Shown here: positions 10,176 to 22,582 of the stretch, in pieces
Position numbering within the stretch: position 1 is the first letter of the stretch
How the letters are laid out: every line of letters begins with the position of its first letter
Origin: Trichaptum fuscoviolaceum
Lineage: Eukaryota; Basidiomycota; Agaricomycetes; Hymenochaetales; Trichaptaceae
Length of the DNA: 64,000 nt
Reading direction: 5' to 3'
NCBI GenBank assembly: GCA_910574455.1
Contig: CAJSYZ010000010.1
Span: 1,578,770 to 1,642,769, forward strand
Program-made: the position numbers and the translations under genes
Notes under the pieces: generated by a model
Database searches by the model: none
What the model was told of the DNA's origin: nothing
The model's input: the letters and a program-made list of their open reading frames with translations, nothing else

Positions 10176-10739
10176 ATGCTTTCGCGATTTCTCAAATCCT
10201 TAGATGTCCTGTGCAGAAGGTGCATCTCGACAGATGCCTTTGTGGGCAACAAATGGGGTGTATCGAGGCCCAGGACGCTGGAAGACATCCGCGCATCGTT
10301 GAAAAGCAGAGCTTCTGCGGAAGTAGAGTCCTCTGAGCGAAAAGGCAAAGCGCGCGCAGAACCGGTACCAGAGGAGTTTCTTAAGCATCGGAAAGTAATG
10401 AAGGAACGCTTTCCGGATGGCTGGAACCCCCCACGCAAGCTTTCACGCGAAGCTATGGACGGCCTGCGCGCGCTGCACGCTCACGATCCGGAGACATTCA
10501 ACACGCCAGCTCTCGCGGAGAAGTTTCGAATCAGCCCTGAGGCGGTGAGGCGAATACTGAAGAGCAAGTGGCTGCCGAAGCCGGAGCAGAGAGCGAAGCT
10601 GTTGGAAAAGGAGAGGAGACGGAAAGAGGAGTTCCAGGCGAAGAGAATTGAGAGGGAAAAGGAGAGGGAGTTGGAATGGAGGGAGGCGAAAGCCAGGCTT
10701 GGAAGACTGCGGCGGAGCGATGGTTTCGACCTGCAATAA
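10176..10739 (+). CDS. RRG9: Mitochondrial Rrg9/neugrin family protein
   Basis: An intronless ORF of 187 residues. The N-terminus (MLSRFLKSLDVLCRRCIST) is an Arg-rich amphipathic mitochondrial presequence. The core GWNPPRKLSREAMDGLRALH, TFNTPALAEKFRISPEAVRR and ILKSKWLPKPEQ is the neugrin/Rrg9 domain, a helix-turn-helix-like region needed in yeast for mitochondrial genome maintenance and respiratory growth. The C-terminus is a charged coiled coil (KERRRKEEFQAKRIEREKER). The start was chosen at the first ATG that gives the presequence. Confidence 0.88.
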   Translation: MLSRFLKSLDVLCRRCISTDAFVGNKWGVSRPRTLEDIRASLKSRASAEVESSERKGKARAEPVPEEFLKHRKVMKERFPDGWNPPRKLSREAMDGLRALHAHDPETFNTPALAEKFRISPEAVRRILKSKWLPKPEQRAKLLEKERRRKEEFQAKRIEREKERELEWREAKARLGRLRRSDGFDLQ

Positions 10740-13181
10740 CAACTTCTATCATGGCTCTCCTGCTGGTGCACTTGCTTGCAGTCCATTTCTCTCTCTAGGT
10801 GAGCTGAATGTGCGGCCCGCTGAAGTCAAAATGCTGATGCATTGTACAGGTTACACGTGGAACACATATCATATATCATTATCTTAGTTTGTACTTGGAA
10901 TCGCCATCCTGACAACTGTACCATACCGCAATCCAAAACCATTTCTCTGGACAACCACCGATTTACTATCAGAGAACCTCATTAAGCGGAACTATCAGAG
11001 TCTCGGAACAAAGGCAGCGAGCTTCGCGCTAATCATTCCCGAAGCTAGCTGCAGACGGAGCACGTACGTTTAAAAAGCACATGCTCTCGAGTGTTACAAG
11101 CTTGATGCTAGATGCGTTGTGGAGTTGTAACAACCGGGATAACGAGCAAAGGACTCAAGTGAGGAAGAGCCACATCACAAGCCCACGGGTGGTGAAGTGG
11201 AACCCTTCCAGCAGAATACGCGTTTGCATCGGGGATTCGGGTCAGGCGTTAATCCAAAGAAAAGAGAAAGCATTGAATCACGTCTTAAGTTGGCAAAGAA
11301 CGAGATTATGTGTCGACGGTGACAGACTTGCTGTTAGGTTGCCTTCCTGCAGAGTTGCGATCTACTGACAATGGCGCCAGTCACAAACCGCGTGTATCCA
11401 ATGTATAGTTCAGAAGAGGGGCACAGGTCATGATAGAGTATTGGAGAGCCACTACAGAGCCTAATTGGACGCTCTAGAGCAGTACAGCCGTGGTAGGTGC
11501 ATCCAAGGAAACATCATGTACAATTTGAACACAGCAAAGACAGTGAGGCGCCAATAGACTCCGAGTCAGAGTAACAGAGCTGCGCGAATCTTTAGTTCTA
11601 CGTCGTATCCATAGGAAGTCAATGGAAAATCAGATTGAAACGATCGACTCCTGATCTTGCAGTATTGTGAACCAAGCCGAACCAAGGATATTCTGATACG
11701 CTAGATCGAACTGTTCTTTTTGCTTCCGTTGCTATCTAGTTTCAGAGGCAACAAATTTGGCTTATTCTCTGGCTTTTGCCTTGAAAACAAATCGTTGTTC
11801 AAAACCACCAGAGTCAAGTACTATGGATGACTGGGTCATAACAGACAGATTTAACTGCATGAGACATGATGGGAAAGGGAAGAAAGTGGTGAAGACTTGT
11901 TTGAGCCACACCCGCACGGCAATCAAAACGAGCACCATGCTTGTTCAACGACGACGACGACGACGATCTAAGTTCAACGTCCACAACGCCACCGCAATGG
12001 ACACGACGGCAACGACACGTCTATTGGAAGAAACTATAGCATTTGGCGATCATTCACTTCGTCACATTCGACTGTCCATCCCTTGCGAATCTCGACGACG
12101 ATCCGAGGAAGGTGAAGCTACAATTACTGGGAACGCGACTCATGAAGGAAACGTAAATTGGCCTGAGGGACTATTGATGGGATTACAAGGCTTGGTTTGC
12201 TTCCTTATCTATTCATGCTATCAAATGTGATGAATAACATGAAGGAAGTCTGTCTTGTTGTATCGAGAGGCCATATCGTGAGCCTGAACTATTTTCTAGT
12301 GCCTTGTTTACTGAAAGAGCAACTGCCTACTCCAGCTAACAGGAATCGCTGGGAATGATCTTCCGCAGTTTCGGCTCTCAATGCTTTGGTGCTCTATTGG
12401 CTAGCTCCCTAAGGTCATGGTGTTGCATCTACGGCTTCCTTCGATCTCTATGATGTGCGATTATTTTTGGGGCTTTGCATTTGGAATTCAGACCGCAGGC
12501 GCTAATTCTGTGTCTACGAGCATCCAGATGCCAGACGGCGAGCAGCAATGACGCTTTGCCTCACAACGAACAGGAAATTTCACGATACCATCTCGCCTCA
12601 GAGGCACAGCCGCTCAAACGGGGATGTTCATCAAGATCAGGTCTTTTTCAGACGTGCGATCACCCTGCGTCCAATCGGAACTCATCATAATTCATCTCGA
12701 GGCTTGGTTACTGTTGGTCGACCCATTCCGTCGGTACCTCAGGACCGGACAAAAGGGGATTTATGGACGATAGAGGAATTGGATGCCCTATGGAGTGAGC
12801 GCTACTGCACCTTCTGAGCTGGTTCTGAACTAGGGAGCAACGCCAGCCGAGGCCAAAAGAATGGACGACGTCCAGTCGCTGCCGACCTTCCGCTTCATTT
12901 GACTCCGTCTCCATCTCTGTCATTCCTAACGCTCACTCCACACTCTTTCTTCGACCACTTTCATTCATCTTTATACTCTCTATTTGGGTGACTCTCTTTT
13001 ACTTCACTTTGTGTCGGTCGCGTAAGTGCCTTTCATTATCGTCTGCAATTACTTCAGCTGACATTTGTTTTGCAATGCTTTCGAAATTGAAATCATTCCC
13101 CCGCCACAGGTTGACCGCAACCGCACTGGAAAAGCATAGCAGTTGCAGAGGATATTGAAGGAGTTTGTGGAAGGACTGAGG
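10740..13181. other. Long intergenic region without recognised genes
   Basis: 2.4 kb with no ORF of clear coding character and no TIR or LTR ends that I could pair. A CGA triplet run lies at 11948-11966. A frame at 11757-12230 (157 codons) is open but starts at TTG and has no recognisable motif. The end (12880-13180) is pyrimidine-rich, as expected for the promoter and 5'UTR of the next gene. Confidence 0.4.
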
Positions 13182-15101
13182 ATGGCGTTCGTCATTGTGG
13201 ACGATACCAGCCCTCTCTTCAACTATAAGGATAGCGCATGGAGCGCGGGTGGTATCACGGGAGAATTTCAGTCGACACACCATAGCACGTCTACCGCTGG
13301 GGCGCAGGTTATATTCGGTCCCTTCACTGGTAAATGTTCGTGATTGTTTGAGACTCTGTACTAAGCGTTATCTGTTCCTATAGGCTCCTCTATTTCTGTT
13401 TTTAGTACCGTAGGAGGGTCGCAGCCGAAAATACACTTCATGGTTGACTCTGGAAGCCAAAATGTCGATACACCTGCTCGATCCGGGACAGGTATTCAGC
13501 TCCAACAACAGCTCTACGCAGCCAGCGACCTTGATCCGACCAGGCAACATACGTTGCAGATAAATGTTCTGGATGCAGGCCCATTTACGCTTGATTTTGT
13601 CCAGATCGGCACAACTCCGACCGGGGTTACTACCACTTCCAGTAAGTTCGGTGCGTTACTGTTCTATGTTTAAGTAGCTTACGTTCCCTCGCTAGACTCT
13701 CCTAGTACGAGGACCATTCCTTCTACCACATCTTCCTCTACCACCTCTTCCTCTACCACCTCTTCCTCTACCACCTCCTTGCGTATTCCTCCGACCACTA
13801 CACTCCAAGCTTCTCACACTGACACTACTTCACGAACCCCTGCGGAAGAAACAAGTACAGCCGTACCGAGTACCACCCCCATCGTCGCCCCCAGCGATCC
13901 CTCCGGGAACGCATCGACTTCGCCGTTAGGGCAGACGCCCGGGGCAAGTGAAACTTCACAAACGTCGCAATCAGGCCGGCCAGGTTCTACTATGTCAAGC
14001 GGACCTTCATCAACTTCGCCACATCGTACATCGTCACCCTCAGTAACTCCGGGAGCAGCTCTTGGAGTAGGAACTAGTGTCGACGGCACAGTTATCGGGT
14101 CAGTGACAGGAGCTATACTTTTCCTTGCACTGGTGGTTGTTGGCCTTGTATTGTATCTCCGAAGACGGCGCTTTCGGCAACGGAGACCAGCGCATACCAA
14201 AGAACTAGGTGCAAACTGGCTTTCATCCGAAAAACGTCGCCCCAGCCTCCCCGGTCTCCGGCTGAACCTCTCGGGTTCAGGGAGTTCGCAGAAGTTGGTG
14301 TCTCCCTTCCTCCCCACCCACAGGACAACCCTCTCGGGAGGCACCAACGCGTCGTCCCTACAACCCATACCTACACGGCCTCCTCGCCCAGAGCATTCGT
14401 TCCTCGAGCAGGACCCTGCGGAATCACCTATATTCGACATCAAGCAACGCCCAATCTCAGGGGCAACGATGACTACGCGGGTGACGGTGGGGACGAATGT
14501 CAGTGAGCGTGCGAGCGTGCCCGAGTTCGTGTACGAGTATCCGTTCAGTGAACCGGCCAGACCCGGAACTGTGTTTGTGGGACCTGGCCGGAGCGCTCAA
14601 GCGGCGCCAATATTTACACTGCCGCCACTGAAGGATTACTCGAGCTTGTCCAATACTCCCAACTCTGTCAATGGGACGATGAGCTCTGGGCATACGTGGT
14701 CCGACGATGCATCAGTTGGGACCGTGACCAGAAACCCAACAGTGACACCTGCCTCTACCTACTCTGCGATTGGGACCAACCTAACTTCTCGACCACAATC
14801 TATACTGGAGATACGGTCCGCACCGACGTCGGCTGACCCCAATAATCAAGCCCTGCATTCGTTTGCCCCGGATGAGAAAGTGTCTGGATTTCATTATGCG
14901 ACTAATTTGTCGACGTCGCGGGGGCAGGCGGTGATGGCATACCAGGGTACAGACGTGACTTCAAGTTATCGACCCACTTCTTTCGATCAGAATGTAGAAG
15001 CGGTCTTGCATCAGGACGCGGGAATAACTCTCGAGTCAAGCCTGGGACAGAGAAGGGTTGACTTGCCTCCCCATTACAGCACTATTGGTTTCAATCAATG
15101 A
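13182..15101 (+). CDS. Single-pass membrane protein with mucin-like stalk, family copy 2 (divergent)
   Basis: Three exons (13182-13329, 13384-13641, 13696-15101) give 603 residues. The ectodomain runs VIVDDTSPLFNYKDSAWSAG, THHSTSTAGAQVIFGPFTG, then SSISVFSTVGGSQPKIHFMV and LQINVLDAGPFTLDFVQIG. This is the two-module beta-strand pattern of Agaricomycete membrane proteins, with the same intron after the GPFTG-type turn as in the other copies. A Ser/Thr-rich stalk with 15-bp repeats follows, then one transmembrane helix (VIGSVTGAILFLALVVVGLVLY), the stop LRRRRFRQRR and a 290-residue disordered tail. It lacks the PPGNxxVSA motif, so it is a distant relative of the other nine. A 5' exon carrying a signal peptide may exist upstream. 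Confidence 0.75.
13732..13778 (+). repeat. 15-bp tandem repeat encoding STTSS
   Basis: About three units of TCTACCACCTCTTCC within the stalk of copy 2; in frame, so copy-number changes would alter stalk length without a frameshift. Confidence 0.8.
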
Positions 15102-15503
15102 AAGGAGATAAGGTGCATCTTCATCATCTTCATTCTATCCTCCGCTCTCTTCGCTTTTCCTCAATCATCTAAATTTTCCTGCGATGTCACCTCTCTTCGG
15201 CTTGTTGCACTGGTCGTGCACAGGCGTCCGTTCACTCCATAGTTACTTCTCATTCGCCAATCATGATTCATTCGTTGTGGTCATATTGTGGATTTCGCGT
15301 TTTTTCTTCAACACTTTCCATTTTCGTGTTCCTCGGTACCTTCACTCTGCTATGTACACTTAGATGACGCAAGTTTTTACCATATTGTACGACAGAATAT
15401 AAACACACTGATTCCTCACCTAGCCCTCGATACAGTAAGAGCACTTAAAATAGTTTCTTCATTCGTATATGCACATAAATAGTTCTGATACGAACAGAGT
15501 TGG
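15102..15503. other. Convergent 3' spacer
   Basis: 400 bp between the 3' ends of copy 2 and the TBC gene. T-rich, no ORF of interest. Confidence 0.4.
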
Positions 15504-17720
15504 TTACCATCCAAAAGTCTTTAACAACTTCTCGCTGCCGCCGATCACAACTCCGCTGACCCACCGACCAGCCCTTCTCCACTCCCGATCGGCGCGCGCA
15601 ATGTCGAATGGACCATGTCCGTTACGTGAACGCACTGAGTACACAGCGACAGCGACGCCAAGCGCAACTACTGCGCCCGTCAACACTGTCTTACGGTCCA
15701 AGGCCACACCGAAATGAGGGTCTCCTCTTCGCCGGCGCTTGCGCAATTTCCGCCTACCCTTCTTTGGAGGGACGTCCGAGTCGTATTGATCGGAATCTCC
15801 ACCCTCTTTCATAATAGGCAATTCATCCGGATCTTGGTATGGCAGGATGATGAGTTCTGGGTGAGCGATGAGGGCTTCCGCCTCGGCGTCTGAGAGTAGC
15901 TGTGCGGGATCTTCGGACCAAGTGAAAATCACGCTTTTCGGTCCTATGATCTCGGAGAGGTGTAGTGAGGGATGAGTAGGAGGAAATTGTTCGTATAGAA
16001 CATCTGCATGGGTTAGAAGAACGGGAAGGGACACTGCTGCTCTCCTTTTGCGTCGTTGTTGCGAAAAGTCGGAAGGCTGAGATATGGGCGAGGCCGGTGG
16101 CGAAACTGTTGATGACGACAATAGTAAAGCACCTGAAGAGTGATCGTCTGTTTCGGGACTCAAGCTAGTGCTAGTGTCCAAGTTAAGTCGCCTATCAGAG
16201 CCCTCACATGCCGAACTTCCTGCCTGTTGTGAAGCGTTCTCCACTGGCACCTCAAAGCGTTGCACTAGTTCGTCATCAGAGTTTTCGCCCAAAACTTGAT
16301 CTGGTGGGGTCTTCCCCTGCACACCTTCATCTCCTTCATGACTAGGCGAGCCATGTAATGTCTCTCCGGCGCCTAAGTCTTTCAATTGTGAATTTTCTTC
16401 ATCTGTAAATGCAGATCCGTTCTCTTCACGGGTCCTGCCAGCAACTTTCTCATCCCCTACGCTCCGTTCGATGACTTCTAACCCGTCTTTGAGCACCATG
16501 TCCTCATTTTCATCCGTGAGCTCCGGTAGAGTGCTCAGGAGAGAGTGCAGCATTCCGTCTTCGCCCTCCTCCTCCATCTTGTATGCTTCGTCCTTTCGAG
16601 CTATTGTTATCTACGGAAGAACAGGGGTCGGACGGCCTGAATAAATGGTAGAAATAAGAGGACGCACAGCAGCAGCAAGGTACACAGATGCAATTGGCGG
16701 ACGACTAAGTAGATAGTCGAACACATGTTGGATCAGCGGAAGCGTTGGGACGTCATGTGAGAAAAGAGTGAGGAGGTTTGAAAGTGCAAAATACGGCAAA
16801 GGTGTATTTCTAAAGTGAATTTCAGCAACATTCAATCACGAGTATCAAGTTGCTAGTCCACCTTTCAAGTAACGCAGCGTAATCTGGATCAGCTAAACGT
16901 AAAAGATACTTTAGAATCCTATAACTTCCGTTAGTCTGCTGTGTGCAATTTGTTACGTGAAACATACCGCAGAAGCCCGATAAGTGGCTCTAACCCCTTT
17001 CCCATGGCATCTCGAAGCCTGTGTAAGCTCAAGCGTTCTGCGCAGCGCTGCTGATATTCATCCGGCAGAGTAAGGAAAAGGACAGTAATGATGTCATGAT
17101 AGCCCTAGATGCAAGTCACTCAAAAGGTGATTAGACAGGACTAAACGTGCCTACCTGGAAGTAACTGAGAGCTGGATGGCTACGAAATATAGCCGTAATC
17201 AGTGCATTTAAATCTTCCTGAAGTTCTTCTCGGTCGCTATTCCCTTGTAGGTTTCCAAAATCAGTATGGATTCAAACCATAATATTAATAATCAATTTCA
17301 CCTACGGGATAAAGGACAAAGCTACGATCCGTGTCAAGCTTGATTTGGTGTTCGTCAGGATGTTGCTCAGGACTTGGTGGCCTTAATTCGACCTTCTCAT
17401 TGCCCTCCGTCATAGATTGGCCGAGAGTCTTCGGGTTGTGTTTCTTTCTCTGCCGAATTGCTAAAGGTGAGAGTGAGCCGTTCTTGCCCGCCTTTTCTTC
17501 GCAATTCTGCGTGTGTAGTAGGTAAGACCTTTAGGCATTACAATGGGTAAGTAGTCCATGGATACGTTACTCTGAGTGCAACGTACCAAGCTCGTGTTCT
17601 GTCTTCACCAAAACCTCCAGCCATCAGGCTAAGCTTTCGAAGATGCTCCCAGTTCATCTGTAAGTCCTTAACCACCGGGCCCTCCTCCTTGTCCTCCTTC
17701 TCGTTTTGCATCGGATCCAT
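15504..17720 (-). CDS. GYP8: TBC-domain Rab GTPase-activating protein, GYP8/TBC1D20 type
   Basis: Seven exons on the minus strand. The start MDPMQNEKEDKEEG leads to HLRKLSLMAGGFGEDRTRAW and a WSYLLHTQN insert. The catalytic arginine-finger motif is IKLDTDRSFVLYPVG, and the glutamine-finger motif SYFQGYHDIITVLFLTLP follows; both are intact. LLRLADPDYAALLE, NTPLPYFALSNLLTLFSHDV and VYLAAAITIARKDEAYKMEE continue the domain. The intron before ITIARK uses donor GTGCGT. After the domain come a long acidic region and a C-terminal hydrophobic segment (VLTGAVVALGVAVAVYSV), so the protein is tail-anchored, as are Gyp8 and TBC1D20, ER-associated RabGAPs acting on Rab1/Ypt1-type GTPases. Confidence 0.88.
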
Positions 17721-18707
17721 AGAGGTCAATGACAGTCTACGACATTCGAATATCCTCTCAATGATAGAATATGTAGTTTGCAGTGTGCAGTCACGGTGCA
17801 CGAGTAGTTTGAAGCTGCCGCCATATGTCAAGGCTCTCTTCAAATGGACTTACTATCTCACGCGCTTATTTCTATGTATATTCTGGAACTTGAACATCGG
17901 CTTTGCCTACCTACAACCACTATCATCTTACTATGTAGCAATCATTTCCAGGCCCAAGAGGTTCAACAATGCCAACGATCTCGGACAATATTTGTCTGAT
18001 GGATCTCAGCATAACTGGAAGGTTTGTTCTTTCACTTACTAGTAGTAGTAGACTTCCTCGCACTACTATTCGCTTTACATCGATACCGTGACGACCGTAT
18101 TCATTTTCATATTTCCACAGAATCGCGGCCATGTCTTTCCGAGCCCGTCCTGTTAATGATGAGAAACTGTCTATCAGTTTAAAACGCCACTTGCGTGCCT
18201 TCTGGCCCTTCTGGGAACTGCAGCTATCATCGTTACTTCGCCATTCCGGAGTTCCCGGTCGCTCTGGTTGGGTTATCAACCGAGTCTACAAACATTGCAC
18301 TGTGATTCAAAAATCAAATGAAGATTTATATCTGGCATCTGGAAGGATATCTACTCGCTACGTGCTTTGCCATGCGCACTCTGACCGCTAGTATGACAAA
18401 CCAGCAAGCACTAGTATGATGACAACCGGCTGTGTTCATTAATTCTTGTATAAGATTGAGTAGCTTTTGCTAGTCATCTCTTCGGGCCTGGAGCCTGATC
18501 CTTCGATCTTCTACTTCGACCTTTTCATTCGTTCACGACATAGTAAGTAGTCTATCTCTGACTGGTGTGTTGCTGAATTTAACTCTTGGACGAAGCTGGA
18601 TCGATTTCTCTCTACGTCCTCTCTTTCAAATAGGGCAGGTTTCCTCTCAATCTTCGTAAAATCCGGTATCATAAAACTCTCTGGATTCGACTGAGACTTC
18701 GGAAGTG
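17721..18707. other. Intergenic between TBC gene and copy 3
   Basis: About 990 bp serving as divergent upstream region for both genes. A minus-strand frame at 17923-18279 is open but starts at TTG and shows no motif. Confidence 0.4.
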
Positions 18708-19872
18708 ATGATGACGGACAATGGTAATCCTTCAAAAGATGACGAATCTCCAGACGATCAACGTCAAAACATAAGTCCAAACCCGCAATCTCTCACACAG
18801 GTGAGGAGCTGTTTCCCTTCCCTCGTGATCTCTGATTCAGGTTTATGCGAAGAAAAATATTATAGTGAAGTACCTAACTTTCAATGCGCCAAACGGCTCT
18901 CGAACGATCTCCGATAGCAGTGCCCTAGTCACATATAGCGATGGATGGGATGTAAACCTCTTCACAAACATCGAAAATCGGAATTTATCCCGTACTGTCC
19001 ATACGTCAGGTATGAACGGTGCATATGCAAACTTGACATTCTTCGGTGAGCTACCAAATTGTTGTGCTTCATTCTTGAACTCATATTACATGCCCTCGCA
19101 GGTTCCCAAATTTATGTTATTGGTTTCGTACCGCCCGGAGAGTACCCTCTACTCGTAGACTACATTGTCGATGGAGGTGAAGCGCAGACCAGGTCTATCA
19201 TTGCGTCCAAAGTCAATAAGACGCTCGGAAACCAGGTTCTCTTCGAGTCGGAAGTCTTGCCGACACAAAATCATACATTTACTGTCTCGGTCAAACAAAC
19301 TATGGGTAGGAGGAACTATACCCTCGATTATTTCCAAGTTGTGGGCTCAGACATACCCGCTCAACAAAAGAGCTCCGACGGGCATAATCTGGGTTTGATA
19401 CTTGGTCTCGCGTGGGGAATCTCAACTCTCCTCATCTTATCCCTTGGCGCCTTCGGACTGTATTGGCGCCGACGTCGTCGCAAGGCCAGAGAGAATATGT
19501 CCGGTCATGTCGGGGAACATGGAAGACCCAGGCCTTCGAAAGCATCAGATTATCTGGAAGAAGAACGCGAAGGTGCTATTGGTAAGAGTAGTTTCCGATT
19601 TTACTCTTGATCGCCCAATTTTCATCTTGTTTCGCAACGCAGATCCCTATGTATATCCTGGCTCGCATGACTCTAATCCTCCGTTGCAAGCGTTTGCAAA
19701 AGGACTTGGAAACAAGCGCCATACATTTCATACGTTCTCGGGTGCCTGGAGATCTTCTGCCAATCCTTCGGAATTTGATCTGGAGGTCGAGAGGCATGAT
19801 TCACTTCTCACAATAAGCACTCTTGTCGATGCTCGTGCCTGCGCGCCCCAAGCCTCCCTCGATTACACATAA
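18708..19872 (+). CDS. Single-pass membrane protein, family copy 3
   Basis: Four exons (18708-18800, 18871-19045, 19102-19581, 19643-19872) give 325 residues. The N-terminus is short, polar and Asp/Asn-rich. The ectodomain reads LVTYSDGWDVNLFTN, NGAYANLTFFG, then SQIYVIGFVPPGEYPLLVDY, VLFESEVLPTQNHTFTVSV and GRRNYTLDYFQVVGS. The helix LGLILGLAWGISTLLILSLG is followed by YWRRRRRKAR. The last exon opens IDPYVYPGSHDS after a phase-1 intron, the same position and motif as in other copies. The exon-2 acceptor (18870 or 18865) is my choice by frame. No signal peptide is visible. Confidence 0.75.
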
Positions 19873-21121
19873 ATAACATGAAACCAGATAATACAGAGTA
19901 TGCTTGTACGTTACATACATATATTGTTCATTCCCATCTCGCAAAGTATAATGTACCAGACAACCAGAGTGACCTAGGCCACAATGCTCACTTTGTAATT
20001 GACATCGTATCCAGACTCCATATATGTTTTTCGGTGTCGTTGCAAAATATTATACATCAATTCGAGTCGGAGATTGAAAACGACTTCAAGTTCAAGTTTA
20101 GCCACCGGCATCGTGTCCAGCATCAGCCTGATTGACGACTATAATCATCTCTTTTCGTCTTCCTCATAATGATTTGCAACGGCGTAACGATCTCAGTCCC
20201 AGGTTACAATATTATGGGAAAGAATGCAGTAGACCGCCGGCCTTGCACCCTCCCATTTACATCAAGTTCTACGATTAACTGCACATACGTTCTTCTAGCA
20301 GCATATTCAAGCGATCAGGTGTTCCATCTTCGAGCTGAAGCCCTTCACAGACATGTCCTACTTAACTCGAATCTCACAGGTATTTGATCATCATCTTTTT
20401 GAAATACACTATCAGAAAGTGAGGACTCAACAAGGATAGGACGGCGTTCCCCGTCACTGCGTTGCATCAACGGTAACGATCAATGCCGGCGCAGCTGTTA
20501 ATAGCTTAACCCGGTGTATTTGGACAGCGACATCACCGAAGTGAGATACAACCTAGCTATCTCGAGGGCAAAGTGGACAACGAGAAGATGGATGCGACAC
20601 CGAGCCTTTCGTATGATCGACATGCTTCCGAGTCAAGAAGTAATGAAACACAACATGCTTTTTCGCCTTGGATTCTTGATGATGCGTTTGGGCGCACTCT
20701 GTAGCCGATTCTAATGCCTTGACAGACTGAGACGTCACAGAGGCAGGTCTGGCGCGACGGTGTTCTAGCAACGATCCTGATGTCTGCGCCTTTATGATTA
20801 ACCTACCATATTGCAATGTGAGTGATTGCTCATTAACCCCCATTCACTACTTGGATGCGTGGGACGCCCCCTTCCTTTCTTCACGCCTCTGCACCACTTA
20901 TCTTTCCATTCCTTCCTGTTCTTTCTTTTTTCCATTCGCTGCATGGACTAGCGTTACTTTTCACTTCTAATCACCCAGCTGGCTGTTCTTTCGAATTCAA
21001 CTATTATCACTTATCATACACTGACGTCGGTCTTCCTCTTTTTTGAGCTAACTTCTACTGATCTACAGGGCTCAGGTTGACCGTCTATTCGCGATACGGC
21101 TCAGGTAGCAAATAGGATACT
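19873..21121. other. Intergenic between copies 3 and 4
   Basis: 1.25 kb. A short frame at 20169-20387 ends in a pattern (LNSNLTG before a GT donor) faintly like the family ectodomain exon, but too weak to call a relic. The pyrimidine-rich end and an acceptor-like CTACAG at 21063-21068 suggest a 5'UTR intron for copy 4. Confidence 0.35.
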
Positions 21122-22582
21122 ATGGGTTTCGTCCGTTCAAGAGGTCCGGGTGGAAGCAGCGACAAGGGAGGGAACGAGGGAAGTAATGGGAACAGTGGAG
21201 GCAATGGTAATGGAAGTAGCTCTTCAGGAAGCAATGGCAATGGCAATGGAGGCCATGGCAATAGCAATGGCCCAAAAGGTGGAAACAGCAATGCCCCTAC
21301 CGAGCCAGTAAGTGTAAAATATGATTATTCACGAATACACACTTAGTAACAAATGAATAAAGATTGACTTGACCGAATCGGATCTTCCAAAGTTCGACGT
21401 GCCTCCAAATTCCAAAGTTAATTTGGTCAACGATATGGCTCCAACTGTTAGCTATAGTGCCGATTGGGACTTCTTTTTCATAAATCAGCAGAACAAACCC
21501 CCTCCTGGCCATACATTCCATTCGACAGCTCGACAAAATGCGTCGCTCTTTTTTCCGTTTTCAGGTTTGTTTTTATTCTTTGACATTTCGTTTTCATTAT
21601 TAGTATTTAGCCGACTCGTTTTACAGGTAACCAGATCTATGTGATTGGTATTCTTCCGCCAGGAAACGAACCTGTGTCAGCGAACTATAGCATAGATGGT
21701 GGACCGCCGCAGTCCAAACAATTGGAGGCTTCAACTGGTGTGAATTCCTTTATCGGCAACGAAACACTCTTCACTTCTGAATACTTGCCATCCGGGACCC
21801 ACAACATCAGTATTGTCGTAACCCAGACGGGTAATGGCCGAAACTACACTTTGGACAACTTCTATGTCATTCAGTCCCCACCACCACAATCTGATGCCAA
21901 GACGCAGAAGTCCTCATCTAGTGGCAAGAATAATACTGGAGCAATTGTTGGCGGTGTTCTAGGCGCTTTTGCCTTTTTCCTTCTTCTCGCCATCCTTTTC
22001 TTCCTTTGGCGAAGAAGAAGGATGGGCCAAAGTTCTTTCCAACGTGAACATCCACAAATGTTGTACTACGGACAATCAAGCCTCGGTGATGCAGAACCTC
22101 GAAGTGCGTACCTAGCTAAACTCGTACTCTTTATACTTTACTTACGACTCCTTATCTAACCGTAAGATATCTACCCCTACCCGTTCGCCCCCGCCTGGGA
22201 CAATCATACAACGTCTCAATCACGCCGCTCATGGCCGACGATTGAATCGAATCGCTTCCCCCCACCCAGTGTCAATCCACCTTCGATTGCGCCTTCTGCA
22301 TTGGATGATCGCAAGAGTCTAGCTAGCATGCGCAGTATTGACAGTGCTGGTAGCTGGCGCAACGATTCGAGCACAAAGAACTCGAGTCTGGAAGCGGCTG
22401 TGTCTCACTTTTCTCTATATTCCTCCCGGAAGACGGTATCCACCATGCAATTTAGCGAGCCAACGCCGCCACCCCGGCCTCGGGTGCCCCCAACGCTGCA
22501 GCCGTTGGAACCTGTGCCACAGGGTGATTTCGACAGATTTACTACTGCGTCTAGTGTAAGAGCGTTAGGACACGCTCTATAA
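21122..22582 (+). CDS. Single-pass membrane protein, family copy 4
   Basis: Four exons (21122-21307, 21363-21564, 21627-22103, 22167-22582) give 426 residues. The N-terminal exon is almost pure Gly/Asn/Ser (GGNEGSNGNSGGNGNGSSSS). Then come TVSYSADWDFFFINQQNKPP, PGHTFHSTARQNASLFFPFSG, NQIYVIGILPPGNEPVSANY and SIDGGPPQ, and GRNYTLDNFYVIQ. The transmembrane helix AIVGGVLGAFAFFLLLAILF is followed by FLWRRRRMG. The tail exon opens IYPYPFAPAWDN and is long, with a proline-rich segment (PTPPPRPRVPPTL) that could bind SH3 or WW domains (inference). It is a clean full-length member with no breaks. Confidence 0.8.

Noticed and set aside
11757..12230. 157-codon plus-strand frame as a gene
   Set aside because: No ATG at the start, low-complexity Arg run from a CGA repeat, no domain-like pattern.
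17923..18279. Minus-strand frame upstream of the TBC gene as an extra 5' exon
   Set aside because: It starts at TTG, has no conserved motif, and the TBC protein has a good ATG start at 17720.
20169..20387. Possible relic of a family ectodomain exon between copies 3 and 4
   Set aside because: Only the end (LNSNLTG before a GT) resembles the family; no YSxGWD or HST motif could be found in any frame.
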